From positions 1 through 5,473 of the forward strand of contig JALWGP010000036.1 of assembly GCA_027038775.1 (NCBI GenBank): a stretch of 5,473 nucleotides of DNA. The letters are read 5' to 3'. Made by a program: the position numbers and the translations under genes. Under the pieces are notes generated by a model. The model was not told where the DNA came from. It searched no databases and saw only the letters and a list, made by a program, of their open reading frames with translations. Shown here one piece after another: positions 1 through 5,473 of the stretch; position 1 is the first letter of the stretch; the number at the start of each line of letters is the position of its first letter. The DNA comes from Sedimenticola sp. Its GTDB lineage: Bacteria > Pseudomonadota > Gammaproteobacteria > Chromatiales > Chromatiaceae.

Positions 1-1044
1 CGCCAGGCCGAGGCGATCCGGGAACAGCAGAAGGCGCTGGGGGAGGGCATGGACCGCCTCTCGAGGCAGCTGCGCGACTCCCTGGCCGAGTCGCGCGACG
101 TCCTCGACAAGCGGGTGGAGAAGCTCACCCAGACCACCGAGACGCGGCTGAAGGAGATCAGCGGCCAGGTGGAGAAACGTCTCACCGAGGGTTTCGAGAA
201 GACCACCGAGACCTTCACCCGGGTGCTGGAGCACCTGTCGCGCATCGACGAGGCGCAGAAGAAGATCACCGAGCTCTCCGGCAGCGTGGTGAGCCTGCAG
301 GAGGTGCTGGCCGACAAGCGCTCACGCGGCGCCTTCGGCGAGGTGCAGCTCTCGGCCCTGGTGCGCGATCTCATGCCCGAGGGCAGCTTCGCCTTCCAGC
401 ATACCCTGAGCAACGGAACCCGCGTGGACTGCATGCTCTTCCTGCCCGAGCCCACCGGCAAGGTGCCCATCGATGCCAAGTTCCCGCTGGAGAGCTACCA
501 GCGCATGACCGACATCGACGCCGCCGGGAGCGAGCGGGAACAGGCGCGGCGCCAGTTCCGGCAGGACATCCGCAAGCACATCCAGGACATCTCCTCCAAG
601 TACCTGGTTCCCGGCGAGACCGCCGACGGCGCCGTCCTGTTCCTCCCCTCGGAATCCATCTTCGCCGAGATCCACGCCCACTTCCCCGAGCTGGTGGAGG
701 AGGCGCGCCACGCGCGGGTCTGGCTGGTCTCCCCCACCACCCTGATGGCGGTGCTCACCACCGCGCGGGCGGTGATCAAGGACGTGGCCACGCGCAAGCA
801 GGTGCACATCATCAAGGAGCACCTGGGCTACCTGGCGAAGGACTTCGAGCGCTTCCGCAAGCGCATGGACAACCTGGCCCGGCACATCGACCAGGCCCAC
901 CGCGACGTGCAGGAGGTCAATACCTCGGCGCGCAAGATCAGCAGCCGCTTCGCCAAGATCGAGAAGGTGGAGCTGGAAGAGCTGGAGGAGACGGAGGAGA
1001 AGGGGCCGCTGCTGCCGGGGCAGCAGGAAGAGGGGAAGACGTAG
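1..1044 (+). CDS. rmuC: DNA recombination protein RmuC, 3' part (5' end outside window)
   Basis: The reading frame is open from base 1, so the ATG at 49 is probably an internal Met and the true start lies upstream. 347 residues are visible; family members are usually about 400-500 aa, with an N-terminal membrane anchor and coiled coil that would lie outside the window. Visible residues 1-105 are charged and heptad-like (coiled coil). The RmuC domain follows. It has the conserved RGAFGE block (Glu114), a VDCMLFLP strand (Asp143) and a PIDAKFPLE block (Asp158, Lys160), which fit the PD-(D/E)xK nuclease-like fold predicted for RmuC. Further conserved segments are VLFLPSE and LVSPTTLMAVL. The C-terminus is a second helical stretch ending in an acidic tail. 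In E. coli, loss of rmuC changes the rate of inversion at short inverted repeats; the biochemical activity is poorly defined. The gene is convergent with nth, 23 bp away, so the two do not share an operon. Confidence 0.93.
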   Translation, partial: RQAEAIREQQKALGEGMDRLSRQLRDSLAESRDVLDKRVEKLTQTTETRLKEISGQVEKRLTEGFEKTTETFTRVLEHLSRIDEAQKKITELSGSVVSLQEVLADKRSRGAFGEVQLSALVRDLMPEGSFAFQHTLSNGTRVDCMLFLPEPTGKVPIDAKFPLESYQRMTDIDAAGSEREQARRQFRQDIRKHIQDISSKYLVPGETADGAVLFLPSESIFAEIHAHFPELVEEARHARVWLVSPTTLMAVLTTARAVIKDVATRKQVHIIKEHLGYLAKDFERFRKRMDNLARHIDQAHRDVQEVNTSARKISSRFAKIEKVELEELEETEEKGPLLPGQQEEGKT

Positions 1045-1071
1045 GCCCGCCAGGGCCGCTGCCCGGCCTAC
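1041..1071. terminator. Candidate bidirectional terminator hairpin between rmuC and nth
   Basis: The arms GTAGGCC (1041-1047) and GGCCTAC (1065-1071) are perfect reverse complements. Inside them, GGGC (1053-1056) and GCCC (1061-1064) form a second stem around the tetraloop CGCT, stacked directly on the outer stem on the 3' side, with a 5-nt bulge (1048-1052). Because the repeat is symmetric, the hairpin forms in transcripts from either side. The rmuC TAG (1042-1044) lies in one arm and the nth TAG (1068-1070 on the complement) in the other. There is no proper U-tract: the minus-strand exit is pyrimidine-rich and the plus-strand exit is only mildly T-rich. Intrinsic termination is therefore inferred from structure and position; the hairpin could instead be an mRNA 3'-end stabiliser. 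Confidence 0.55.
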
Positions 1072-1700
1072 AGGTTCTTGTCCTTGTATTCGCACAGGTC
1101 CTCGATGAGGCACCGGTCGCACTTCGGCTTGCGCGCGGTGCAGACGTAGCGGCCGTGGAGGATCAGCCAGTGGTGGGCGTCCTTGAGGAACTCCTTCGGG
1201 ATCCCCTTCAGCAGCTTCTTTTCCACCGCCAGGGGAGTCTTCCCCGGCGCCAGGCCGGTACGGTTGGCGACACGGAAGATGTGGGTGTCCACCGCCATGG
1301 TGGGCTGGCCGAAGGCGGTGTTGAGCACCACGTTGGCGGTCTTGCGGCCCACGCCGGGCAGGGATTCCAGGTCCCTGCGGTTGTCCGGTACCTCGCCGCC
1401 GAATTTCTCGATGAGAATGCGGCAGGTGGCGATGATGTTCCTCGCCTTGTTGTTGAAGAGGCCGATGGTGCGGATGTATTTCTTCAGCCCTTCCTCGCCC
1501 AGCGCCAGAATCGCCTCGGGGGTGTTGGCCACGGCGAAGAGCTTCCCGGTGGCCTTGTTCACGCTCACGTCGGTGGCCTGGGCCGAGAGGATGACCGCCA
1601 CCAGCAGCTCGAAGGGTGAGCCGTACTTCAGCTCGGTGGTGGGGTGGGGGTTGGCCTTGCGGAAACGCTCGAAGATCTCGCGGCGTTTTGCTGCATTCAT
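1068..1700 (-). CDS. nth: Endonuclease III (DNA glycosylase/AP lyase)
   Basis: This 210-aa protein (E. coli Nth: 211) removes oxidised pyrimidines from DNA and cleaves the abasic site by beta-elimination in base-excision repair. The helix-hairpin-helix motif [12 protein letters not shown] spans residues 114-125. Lys120 is the catalytic Schiff-base lysine and Asp138 (in VDTHIFRV) the catalytic aspartate, both at the E. coli residue numbers. The [4Fe-4S] cluster ligands Cys187, Cys194, Cys197 and Cys203 give the C-x6-C-x2-C-x5-C pattern, also at the E. coli positions. The N-terminal block NPHPTTEL and the segment [14 protein letters not shown] are typical. The start is the ATG at 1698-1700; its first residues (MNAAKR) match the family N-terminus. 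The only purine-rich candidate ribosome site (GAAGGG) is about 14 nt away and overlaps the rsxE stop, so translation is probably coupled to rsxE, whose stop is 11 nt upstream. The gene is last in the rsx operon, as in E. coli. Confidence 0.97.
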   Translation of the reverse strand: MNAAKRREIFERFRKANPHPTTELKYGSPFELLVAVILSAQATDVSVNKATGKLFAVANTPEAILALGEEGLKKYIRTIGLFNNKARNIIATCRILIEKFGGEVPDNRRDLESLPGVGRKTANVVLNTAFGQPTMAVDTHIFRVANRTGLAPGKTPLAVEKKLLKGIPKEFLKDAHHWLILHGRYVCTARKPKCDRCLIEDLCEYKDKNL

Positions 1701-1711
1701 GGGGGTCCGGG

Positions 1712-2416
1712 CTACCCTTCCGCTGCCGGAGCCGCGGTCCCGGATGGCGCCTCCGTCTCCGTGTTGCGGCGCGCGGCGCGCTGCTCGATCTTCCGGTCGA
1801 TGACGTACTTGAGGGCGATGAGCAGCCCCAGGCCGAAGAAGGCGCCGGGTGGCAGGATGGCCAGGATCAGGCCGTGGTAGTCGCTGCCCAGTGAGAAACT
1901 GAAGTCGCGCAGGTTCTCGCCGAACATCAGGTGCAGGCCCGAGAGGAGGGTGCCCTGCCCGACGAGTTCGCGCAGGCCGCCCAGCACCATGAGCACCAGG
2001 GTGAAGCCCAGCCCCATGGCCAGGCCGTCCAGCGCCGCTGCCGGCACCGGGTTGCGCGAGGCGAAAGCCTCGGCGCGGCCGACGATGGTGCAGTTGGTGA
2101 CGATGAGGGGGATGAAAATCCCCAGGATCTTGTAGAGGTCGTGAAACCAGGCGTTCATGGCCAGCTCCACGGCGGTGACGAAGGAGGCGATGACCAGCAC
2201 GAAGACCGGCAGCCGCACCTCCTGGCGCACCCAGTTTCGGATGAAGGAGACGGTGACGTTGGAGGCCACCAGCACCGAAGTGGTGGCCAGCCCCAACCCG
2301 AGGCCGTTGACCAGGGTGCTGGAGACCGCCAGCAGAGGGCAGAGCCCCAGCAGCGCCACCAGCGCCTGGTTGTTGGTCCAGAGTCCGTCGGCAATGATCC
2401 TGCGGTAGTCGCTCAT
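1712..2416 (-). CDS. rsxE: Rnf/Rsx electron transport complex subunit E, integral membrane
   Basis: This is a hydrophobic membrane subunit (234 aa from this start; E. coli RsxE: 231) with about six transmembrane segments, paired in the complex with the related RsxA. Family signatures are [10 protein letters not shown] near the N-terminus, the block [20 protein letters not shown] in the middle, LGGLREL, and [20 protein letters not shown] near the C-terminus. Cys26 and Cys109 (this numbering) are the conserved pair that, with two from RsxA, hold the intramembrane [2Fe-2S] cluster in Rnf and Nqr structures. The C-terminal 25 residues are a polar, Ala/Glu-rich tail. Two in-frame ATGs are available: 2414-2416 (protein begins MSDYRR, aligning with the E. 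coli MSEIKD start) and 2420-2422 (adds Met-Thr). I prefer the first by family alignment; neither has a strong Shine-Dalgarno sequence. Unlike the other rsx junctions, the gene is separated from rsxG by about 120 bp. Confidence 0.95.
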   Translation of the reverse strand: MSDYRRIIADGLWTNNQALVALLGLCPLLAVSSTLVNGLGLGLATTSVLVASNVTVSFIRNWVRQEVRLPVFVLVIASFVTAVELAMNAWFHDLYKILGIFIPLIVTNCTIVGRAEAFASRNPVPAAALDGLAMGLGFTLVLMVLGGLRELVGQGTLLSGLHLMFGENLRDFSFSLGSDYHGLILAILPPGAFFGLGLLIALKYVIDRKIEQRAARRNTETEAPSGTAAPAAEG

Positions 2417-2438
2417 GGTCATGTCATCCGGTCAGGGT

Positions 2439-2495
2439 CGTTCCGGCCGGGCTCCCGTGGGAGCGGCGCCCCACCGCGAACGCGGGAGTGGAACG
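2439..2495. repeat. REP-like nested inverted-repeat cluster in the rsxG-rsxE spacer
   Basis: The spacer holds several interlocking inverted repeats. The outer arms are CGTTCC (2439-2444) with GGAACG (2490-2495), then CTCCCG (2452-2457) with CGGGAG (2483-2488). Alternative smaller hairpins are GCTCCC/GGGAGC (2451-2456/2459-2464), GTGGG/CCCAC (2457-2461/2470-2474), GCGG/CCGC (2463-2466/2474-2477) and CCGCG/CGCGG (2474-2478/2481-2485). The stretch 2457-2479, starting GTGGGAGCGGCG and ending CCGCGA, resembles from memory the gammaproteobacterial REP family (a GTAG/GTGG head followed by a GC-rich hairpin). A degenerate inverted copy seems to lie at 2438-2458. CGTGGGAGCGG (2456-2466) is nearly repeated directly at 2481-2491 (9 of 11 bases). 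In the rsx transcript this would fold strongly just upstream of rsxE. The pairings are read directly; the REP identity is inferred and needs a genome-wide count. Confidence 0.6.
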
Positions 2496-2539
2496 TGTTC
2501 ATGTTTCAATCTCGGCCTTTGCATGCTTCACCTGGTTCC

Positions 2540-3202
2540 CTAGTGTTTCGGCGCGTTGGGCGGGTTCTCCTCCGCCGGCAACGCGAACAGCCGCTCCTTT
2601 TCCTTCCGGAAGTAGAGCAGGGTGTCGGTCACCGCGGCCACCACCTTGCGCGGCGTGATGGTGGCGCCGGTGAACTGGTCGAAGACGCCGCCGTCCTTCT
2701 TCACCTTCCACTTCTCCAGGGGCGGATCGTCCAGCGACCTGCCGCTGAAGCCCAGGATCCAGTCCGATTTCTCCTCGTCGATCTTGTCGCCCAGTCCCGG
2801 CGTCTCGCTGTGGGACAGGACGCGCACCCCGCCCAGGGTGCCGTCGGCCCGGACCCCCACCATGAGGCGGATGGGGCCGGCGTAGCCCGGGCGCTGCACC
2901 GGGCTGAAGATGAGCGCCAGCGGCTGACCGTTCCTGCGCGCCCGGTAGACCTTCACAGGGGCGTCCGACAGGGTGGGCGCCTCGATGGTGATCACGTCCT
3001 TGAGGAGGTCGTTGGTGATCTCCTCGCGTGGCACCAGCTTGTAGACGTTGCGCAGGAACATCTCCCGCTCGTTCAGGGCGATGCGCTCGGCGGTGGCCGA
3101 CCAGGTGAAGGCCACCAGGGCAGCGCCGAGGATGCCGAAGACGCCCAGCACCGTGGCGCTGAGCAGGATCTCGCGCAGCATCTGGCGCGTCCGCTCATCC
3201 AT
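2540..3202 (-). CDS. rsxG: Rnf/Rsx electron transport complex subunit G, covalent-FMN protein
   Basis: This 220-aa subunit (E. coli RsxG: 206) has one N-terminal membrane anchor (about residues 11-34) and a large domain expected on the periplasmic side. The flavinylation motif TGATIT is at residues 178-183. By family knowledge FMN is attached through a phosphoester bond to the Thr of the GAT triplet, here Thr181, by the flavin transferase ApbE. The conserved HSETPGLGDKI block (residues 131-141) and the GVRADGTLGGVRV strands are present. The C-terminal tail (about 200-220) is polar and Pro-rich, a little longer than in E. coli. The ATG (3200-3202) is supported by GGGAG at 3210-3214 on the minus strand, 7 nt away, and by an 8-bp overlap with the rsxD end, indicating translational coupling. 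apbE is not in the window. Confidence 0.96.
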   Translation of the reverse strand: MDERTRQMLREILLSATVLGVFGILGAALVAFTWSATAERIALNEREMFLRNVYKLVPREEITNDLLKDVITIEAPTLSDAPVKVYRARRNGQPLALIFSPVQRPGYAGPIRLMVGVRADGTLGGVRVLSHSETPGLGDKIDEEKSDWILGFSGRSLDDPPLEKWKVKKDGGVFDQFTGATITPRKVVAAVTDTLLYFRKEKERLFALPAEENPPNAPKH

Positions 3203-4238
3203 CCCCGTTCTCCCGCTCGCCGAAGACCCGCGGCCGGGTGTAGTAATCGATGGTGGGGGCGGCCATGTTCATCAGCAGCACGGCGAAGGCCACGGCGTCG
3301 GGGTAGCCGCCCCAGGTGCGGATGATGAAGACGATCACGCCGATGAGGAAGCCATAGACCAGCCGCCCCTTCGGCGTGGTGCTGGCGGTGACCGGATCGG
3401 TGGCGATGAAGAATGCGCCGAGGATGGTGCCCCCGCTGAAAAGATGGAAACCGGGGAAGGGAATGCTCTCGGGGTCGAAGAGCCAGAAGATCCCCGAGGT
3501 GACGAGCAGTCCGGCGAGCATGGCCACCGGGATCTGCCAGCCGATCACCCGGCGCCAGAGCAGGAAGAGGCCGCCGAGGCCGAACCAGTTGCCCACCCAC
3601 TCCCAGCCGCGGGCGCCGAAGTCGCCCCACAGGGGGCTCTGGCGGATCTCGCTGATGGTCCGGTTGAACTCGAGCTGGGTGCGCATCTCGTCCAGCGGCG
3701 TGGCCGAGGTGACGGCGTCCCAGGTCAGCGCCCCGGGCAGCTGGCCGGTGAAGATCGCCTGCAGGGTCTGCAGGAAAGTGAGGTGCACGTCGGTGAGCAT
3801 CTCCGGCGGCAGCCAGCGGGTCATGGCCACGGGAAAGGAGATGAGCAGCAGCACGTAGGCGGCCATGGCGGGGTTGAAGGGGTTGTAGCCCAGCCCGCCG
3901 TAGAGGTGCTTGACGAAGACGATGGCGAAGAGGGTGCCCAGCACCGTGAGCCACCAGGGCAGCAGGGGGGGCAGGGCGATGGCCAGCAGCACGGCGGTGA
4001 CCAGGGCGCTCAGGTCCGCGAGGGTGCGTCCCACCGGGCGCCTGCGCAGGCGCAGGATGACGGCCTCGGCGGCCACCGCGGTGATGCCGGCGATGGCGAT
4101 GTTGATCACCACGCCCCAGCCGAAGTACCAGACCAGGGCCACCACGCCGGGCACCAGGGCCAGGAGGACCTCCGCCATCACGCGGGTGACGCTGTTGGGA
4201 AGACGGCCGTAGGGCGAGGTGTGCACGGGAAACTTCAT
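3195..4238 (-). CDS. rsxD: Rnf/Rsx electron transport complex subunit D, integral membrane, covalent FMN
   Basis: This 347-aa polytopic membrane protein (E. coli RsxD: 352) is related to NqrB and forms part of the ion-translocating core with RsxA and RsxE. It starts with the typical SPYGRLPNSVTRVM segment, followed by several hydrophobic helices (about residues 22-55, 76-107, 125-140, 220-255, 268-281 and 293-330). The motif GGLGYNPFNPAMAAYVLL (114-131) and the segment ATDPVTASTTPKGRLVYG (279-296) are family hallmarks. The likely flavinylation site is Thr180 in DAVTSATPLD (174-183), where the usual S-G-A-T pattern reads T-S-A-T. The late block RTWGGYPDAVAFAVLLMN (307-324) is conserved. The ATG overlaps the rsxC stop by 4 bases (ATGA) and has a strong Shine-Dalgarno sequence. 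Confidence 0.97.
   Translation of the reverse strand: MKFPVHTSPYGRLPNSVTRVMAEVLLALVPGVVALVWYFGWGVVINIAIAGITAVAAEAVILRLRRRPVGRTLADLSALVTAVLLAIALPPLLPWWLTVLGTLFAIVFVKHLYGGLGYNPFNPAMAAYVLLLISFPVAMTRWLPPEMLTDVHLTFLQTLQAIFTGQLPGALTWDAVTSATPLDEMRTQLEFNRTISEIRQSPLWGDFGARGWEWVGNWFGLGGLFLLWRRVIGWQIPVAMLAGLLVTSGIFWLFDPESIPFPGFHLFSGGTILGAFFIATDPVTASTTPKGRLVYGFLIGVIVFIIRTWGGYPDAVAFAVLLMNMAAPTIDYYTRPRVFGERENGDG
3210..3214 (-). promoter_or_regulatory. Shine-Dalgarno site of rsxG
   Basis: On the minus strand GGGAG lies 7 nt before the rsxG ATG at 3200-3202, within the end of rsxD. It supports the chosen start over later in-frame codons. Confidence 0.65.
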
Positions 4239-5473
4239 GACTTCTCCTCGCTCGACGTCTTTTGCGCCTTCTTCCGGGCCGCGCGCTTCACCGCGGCCTC
4301 GATGGCGGCCTTTTTCGGATCGCCGTCGGCGGTCTTCTTCTCCAGCGCCTCCTTCTTCTTGCGCAGGCGCGCCTTGCGTTCGCGCTCCAGCCGTTCCAGC
4401 CGCTCCACGCGGGCCTCGTGGCGGCGCCGCGCCTCCTCAGCGGCCTGCTTCTCCTTCTCCTGGGCCCAGGTCTCGGTCTTGGCAAAGCGGTAGTACTGCA
4501 CCAGGGGGATGTGCGACGGGCAGACCCAGGAGCAGCAGCCGCACTCGATGCAGTCGAAGAGGTGGTACTCCTGGCACTTCTCCAGGTCCTTGGCCCGGGC
4601 GTACCAGTAGAGCTGCTGGGGCAGCAGCTGGGCGGGGCACGCCTCCACGCACTTGCCGCAGCGGATGCAGGGCTGGGCGTGGTCGGGATCGGGCGCCTCC
4701 TCGCGGCTGGCCACCAGCAGGCAGTTGGTGGCCTTGGTCACCGGTACCTCGTCGTCCTGCAGGGTGAAGCCCATCATGGGGCCGCCCAGGATCAGCTTGT
4801 AGGCTTTTTCGCTGTAGCCGCCGGCGAACTCGATCACGTGGGACATGGGCACGCCGTAGGGCACCTCCAGGTTGCCGGCACGGTTGACCCCCTCGCCGGT
4901 GACGGTGACCAGGCGCGAGAGCAGCGGCCGGCCCGCCATCACCGCGTCGGTAACGGCGGCGGTGGTGGCCACGTTGAGGCAGATCACTCCCACCTCGGCG
5001 GGGATGCCGTGGGAAGGCACCTCCTTGCCGGTAAGCACCTTGATGAGCTGCTTCTCGCCGCCCATGGGGTAACGGGTGGGGACGGCGATCACCCGGGTGG
5101 TGGCCAGGTCCGACTCGGCCACCGCCTTCTCCATGGCGGCGATGGCCTCGGGCTTGTTGTCCTCGATGCCGATGAGGCATTCCCCTGCGCCCACCACGTG
5201 CATCAGCACGCGGATGCCCTCCACGATGCGGTCCGCCTCGGTGCGCATCAGGTAGTCGTCGCAGGTGATGTAGGGCTCGCACTCGGCGCCGTTGATCACC
5301 AGGGTGTCGATTTTTCTATCCGGGCCGGGGTTGACCTTGACGCTGGTGGGGAAGGCGGCGCCGCCGAGCCCCACGATGCCGGCCCAACGGATGCGCTCGC
5401 GCAGGGTGGCGGCGTCCAGCTCCTCGAACCAGGGCAGGGGCTCGGGGAGCTGGTCCCACCAGCGGTCCTCGCC
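4235..5473 (-). CDS. rsxC: Rnf/Rsx electron transport complex subunit C, Fe-S flavoprotein (5' end outside window)
   Basis: The C-terminal 412 residues are visible and the frame stays open to the right edge, so the start is outside. The GTG at 5372-5374 is an internal Val in GIVGLGGAAFPT, not a start. RsxC is the peripheral subunit that exchanges electrons with NADH and ferredoxin; it resembles the NADH-binding subunit of complex I. In order: the glycine-rich GLGGAAFPT block, NGAECEPYITCDD, IGIEDNKPEAI, RYPMGGEKQL, an SLBB-like region (about visible 185-217), then two ferredoxin-type [4Fe-4S] motifs. The first has Cys269, 272, 275, 279 followed by Pro; the second Cys308, 311, 314, 318 followed by Pro. 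The remaining tail of about 80 residues is Lys/Arg/Glu/Ala-rich and probably helical. It is much shorter than the repeat-rich extension of E. coli RsxC (740 aa in all). The gene overlaps rsxD by 4 bp. Confidence 0.96.
   Translation of the reverse strand, partial: GEDRWWDQLPEPLPWFEELDAATLRERIRWAGIVGLGGAAFPTSVKVNPGPDRKIDTLVINGAECEPYITCDDYLMRTEADRIVEGIRVLMHVVGAGECLIGIEDNKPEAIAAMEKAVAESDLATTRVIAVPTRYPMGGEKQLIKVLTGKEVPSHGIPAEVGVICLNVATTAAVTDAVMAGRPLLSRLVTVTGEGVNRAGNLEVPYGVPMSHVIEFAGGYSEKAYKLILGGPMMGFTLQDDEVPVTKATNCLLVASREEAPDPDHAQPCIRCGKCVEACPAQLLPQQLYWYARAKDLEKCQEYHLFDCIECGCCSWVCPSHIPLVQYYRFAKTETWAQEKEKQAAEEARRRHEARVERLERLERERKARLRKKKEALEKKTADGDPKKAAIEAAVKRAARKKAQKTSSEEKS
4244..4249 (-). promoter_or_regulatory. 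Shine-Dalgarno site of rsxD
   Basis: On the minus strand GAGGAG lies 5 nt before the rsxD ATG, inside the last codons of rsxC. Together with the ATGA overlap it fixes the rsxD start and indicates coupled re-initiation by ribosomes finishing rsxC. Confidence 0.8.

Noticed and set aside
49..51. ATG as the rmuC start
   Set aside because: The frame is open to base 1 with coiled-coil-like residues, and the N-terminal anchor expected for RmuC is missing, so the start lies upstream.
322..1122. Minus-strand open frame of 266 codons across rmuC
   Set aside because: It overlaps rmuC and the nth end; Leu/Arg/Gly/His-rich shadow of a well-supported gene on the other strand.
2435..2526. A second small minus-strand frame (30 codons) just after the rsxG stop, with AGGTGA before its ATG
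   Set aside because: It is Arg/Pro-rich, lies within the repeat cluster, ends before rsxE without overlap and has no recognisable product. Such frames are common by chance at this GC content.
1931..3325. Long plus-strand open frame of 464 codons
   Set aside because: It runs antisense through rsxE, the spacer and rsxG. The translation is His/Gln/Gly/Arg-rich low-complexity sequence typical of the complement of high-GC genes, while the minus strand encodes clear Rsx proteins.
4235..4480. Frameshift or low-complexity artefact at the end of rsxC
   Set aside because: The charged tail stays in frame to a stop that overlaps rsxD in the usual ATGA arrangement with a good ribosome site, so it looks genuine.
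3048..4493. Long plus-strand open frame of 481 codons
   Set aside because: It is antisense to rsxG, rsxD and the rsxC tail, and compositionally a shadow (Gly/Asp/His/Gln-rich). No family features were recognised.
4437..5282. Minus-strand open frame of 281 codons inside rsxC in another frame
   Set aside because: Arg/Gly/His-rich frame shadow of rsxC; the rsxC frame has all the Fe-S and glycine-rich motifs.
5372..5374. GTG as the rsxC start
   Set aside because: The frame continues upstream to the window edge and encodes a plausible RsxC sequence (RIRWAGIVGLGG), so this codon is an internal valine.

Overview
The window is about 5.5 kb of dense, high-GC DNA with the gene order of a gammaproteobacterium. 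Four consecutive genes of an Rnf/Rsx membrane electron-transfer complex (rsxC, rsxD, rsxG, rsxE) are followed directly by nth on the minus strand. This is the tail of the rsxABCDGE-nth order known from E. coli. Protein lengths and key residues match the E. coli proteins closely; Nth has its catalytic Lys120, Asp138 and all four cluster cysteines at the E. coli residue numbers. GC content and codon use suggest a high-GC lineage such as the purple-sulfur or Thioalkalivibrio-like groups, but that placement is a guess.

Layout from left to right. The plus strand carries the 3' part of rmuC (1-1044), whose 5' end lies outside the window. It converges on nth (1068-1700, minus) across 23 bp. Those 23 bp and both stop codons lie inside an inverted repeat that looks like a shared, two-way terminator. 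Moving upstream on the minus strand come rsxE (1712-2416/2422), a gap of about 120 bp holding a nested inverted-repeat cluster that resembles a REP element, rsxG (2540-3202), rsxD (3195-4238) and rsxC (4235 to beyond 5473, 5' end missing). rsxA and rsxB would be expected just beyond the right edge.

How the genes work together. RsxC is the peripheral NADH/ferredoxin-facing Fe-S flavoprotein. RsxD and RsxG carry covalently bound FMN. RsxE, with RsxA, forms the membrane core that holds an intramembrane Fe-S cluster. The complex couples electron transfer between ferredoxin and NAD(H) to ion movement across the membrane. In enteric bacteria the same complex keeps SoxR reduced; in diazotrophs it feeds reduced ferredoxin to nitrogenase. 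Which role applies here cannot be read from the window. rsxC/rsxD and rsxD/rsxG overlap by a few bases and have good Shine-Dalgarno sequences, so they are probably translationally coupled. The rsxG-rsxE junction is the exception because of its structured spacer. Nth is a base-excision repair enzyme with its own [4Fe-4S] cluster, and RmuC is a nuclease-like protein linked to genome rearrangement, so the left half is about DNA maintenance.

I see no mobile element, CRISPR array, RNA gene or clearly new system. The non-routine parts are the two structured intergenic regions.
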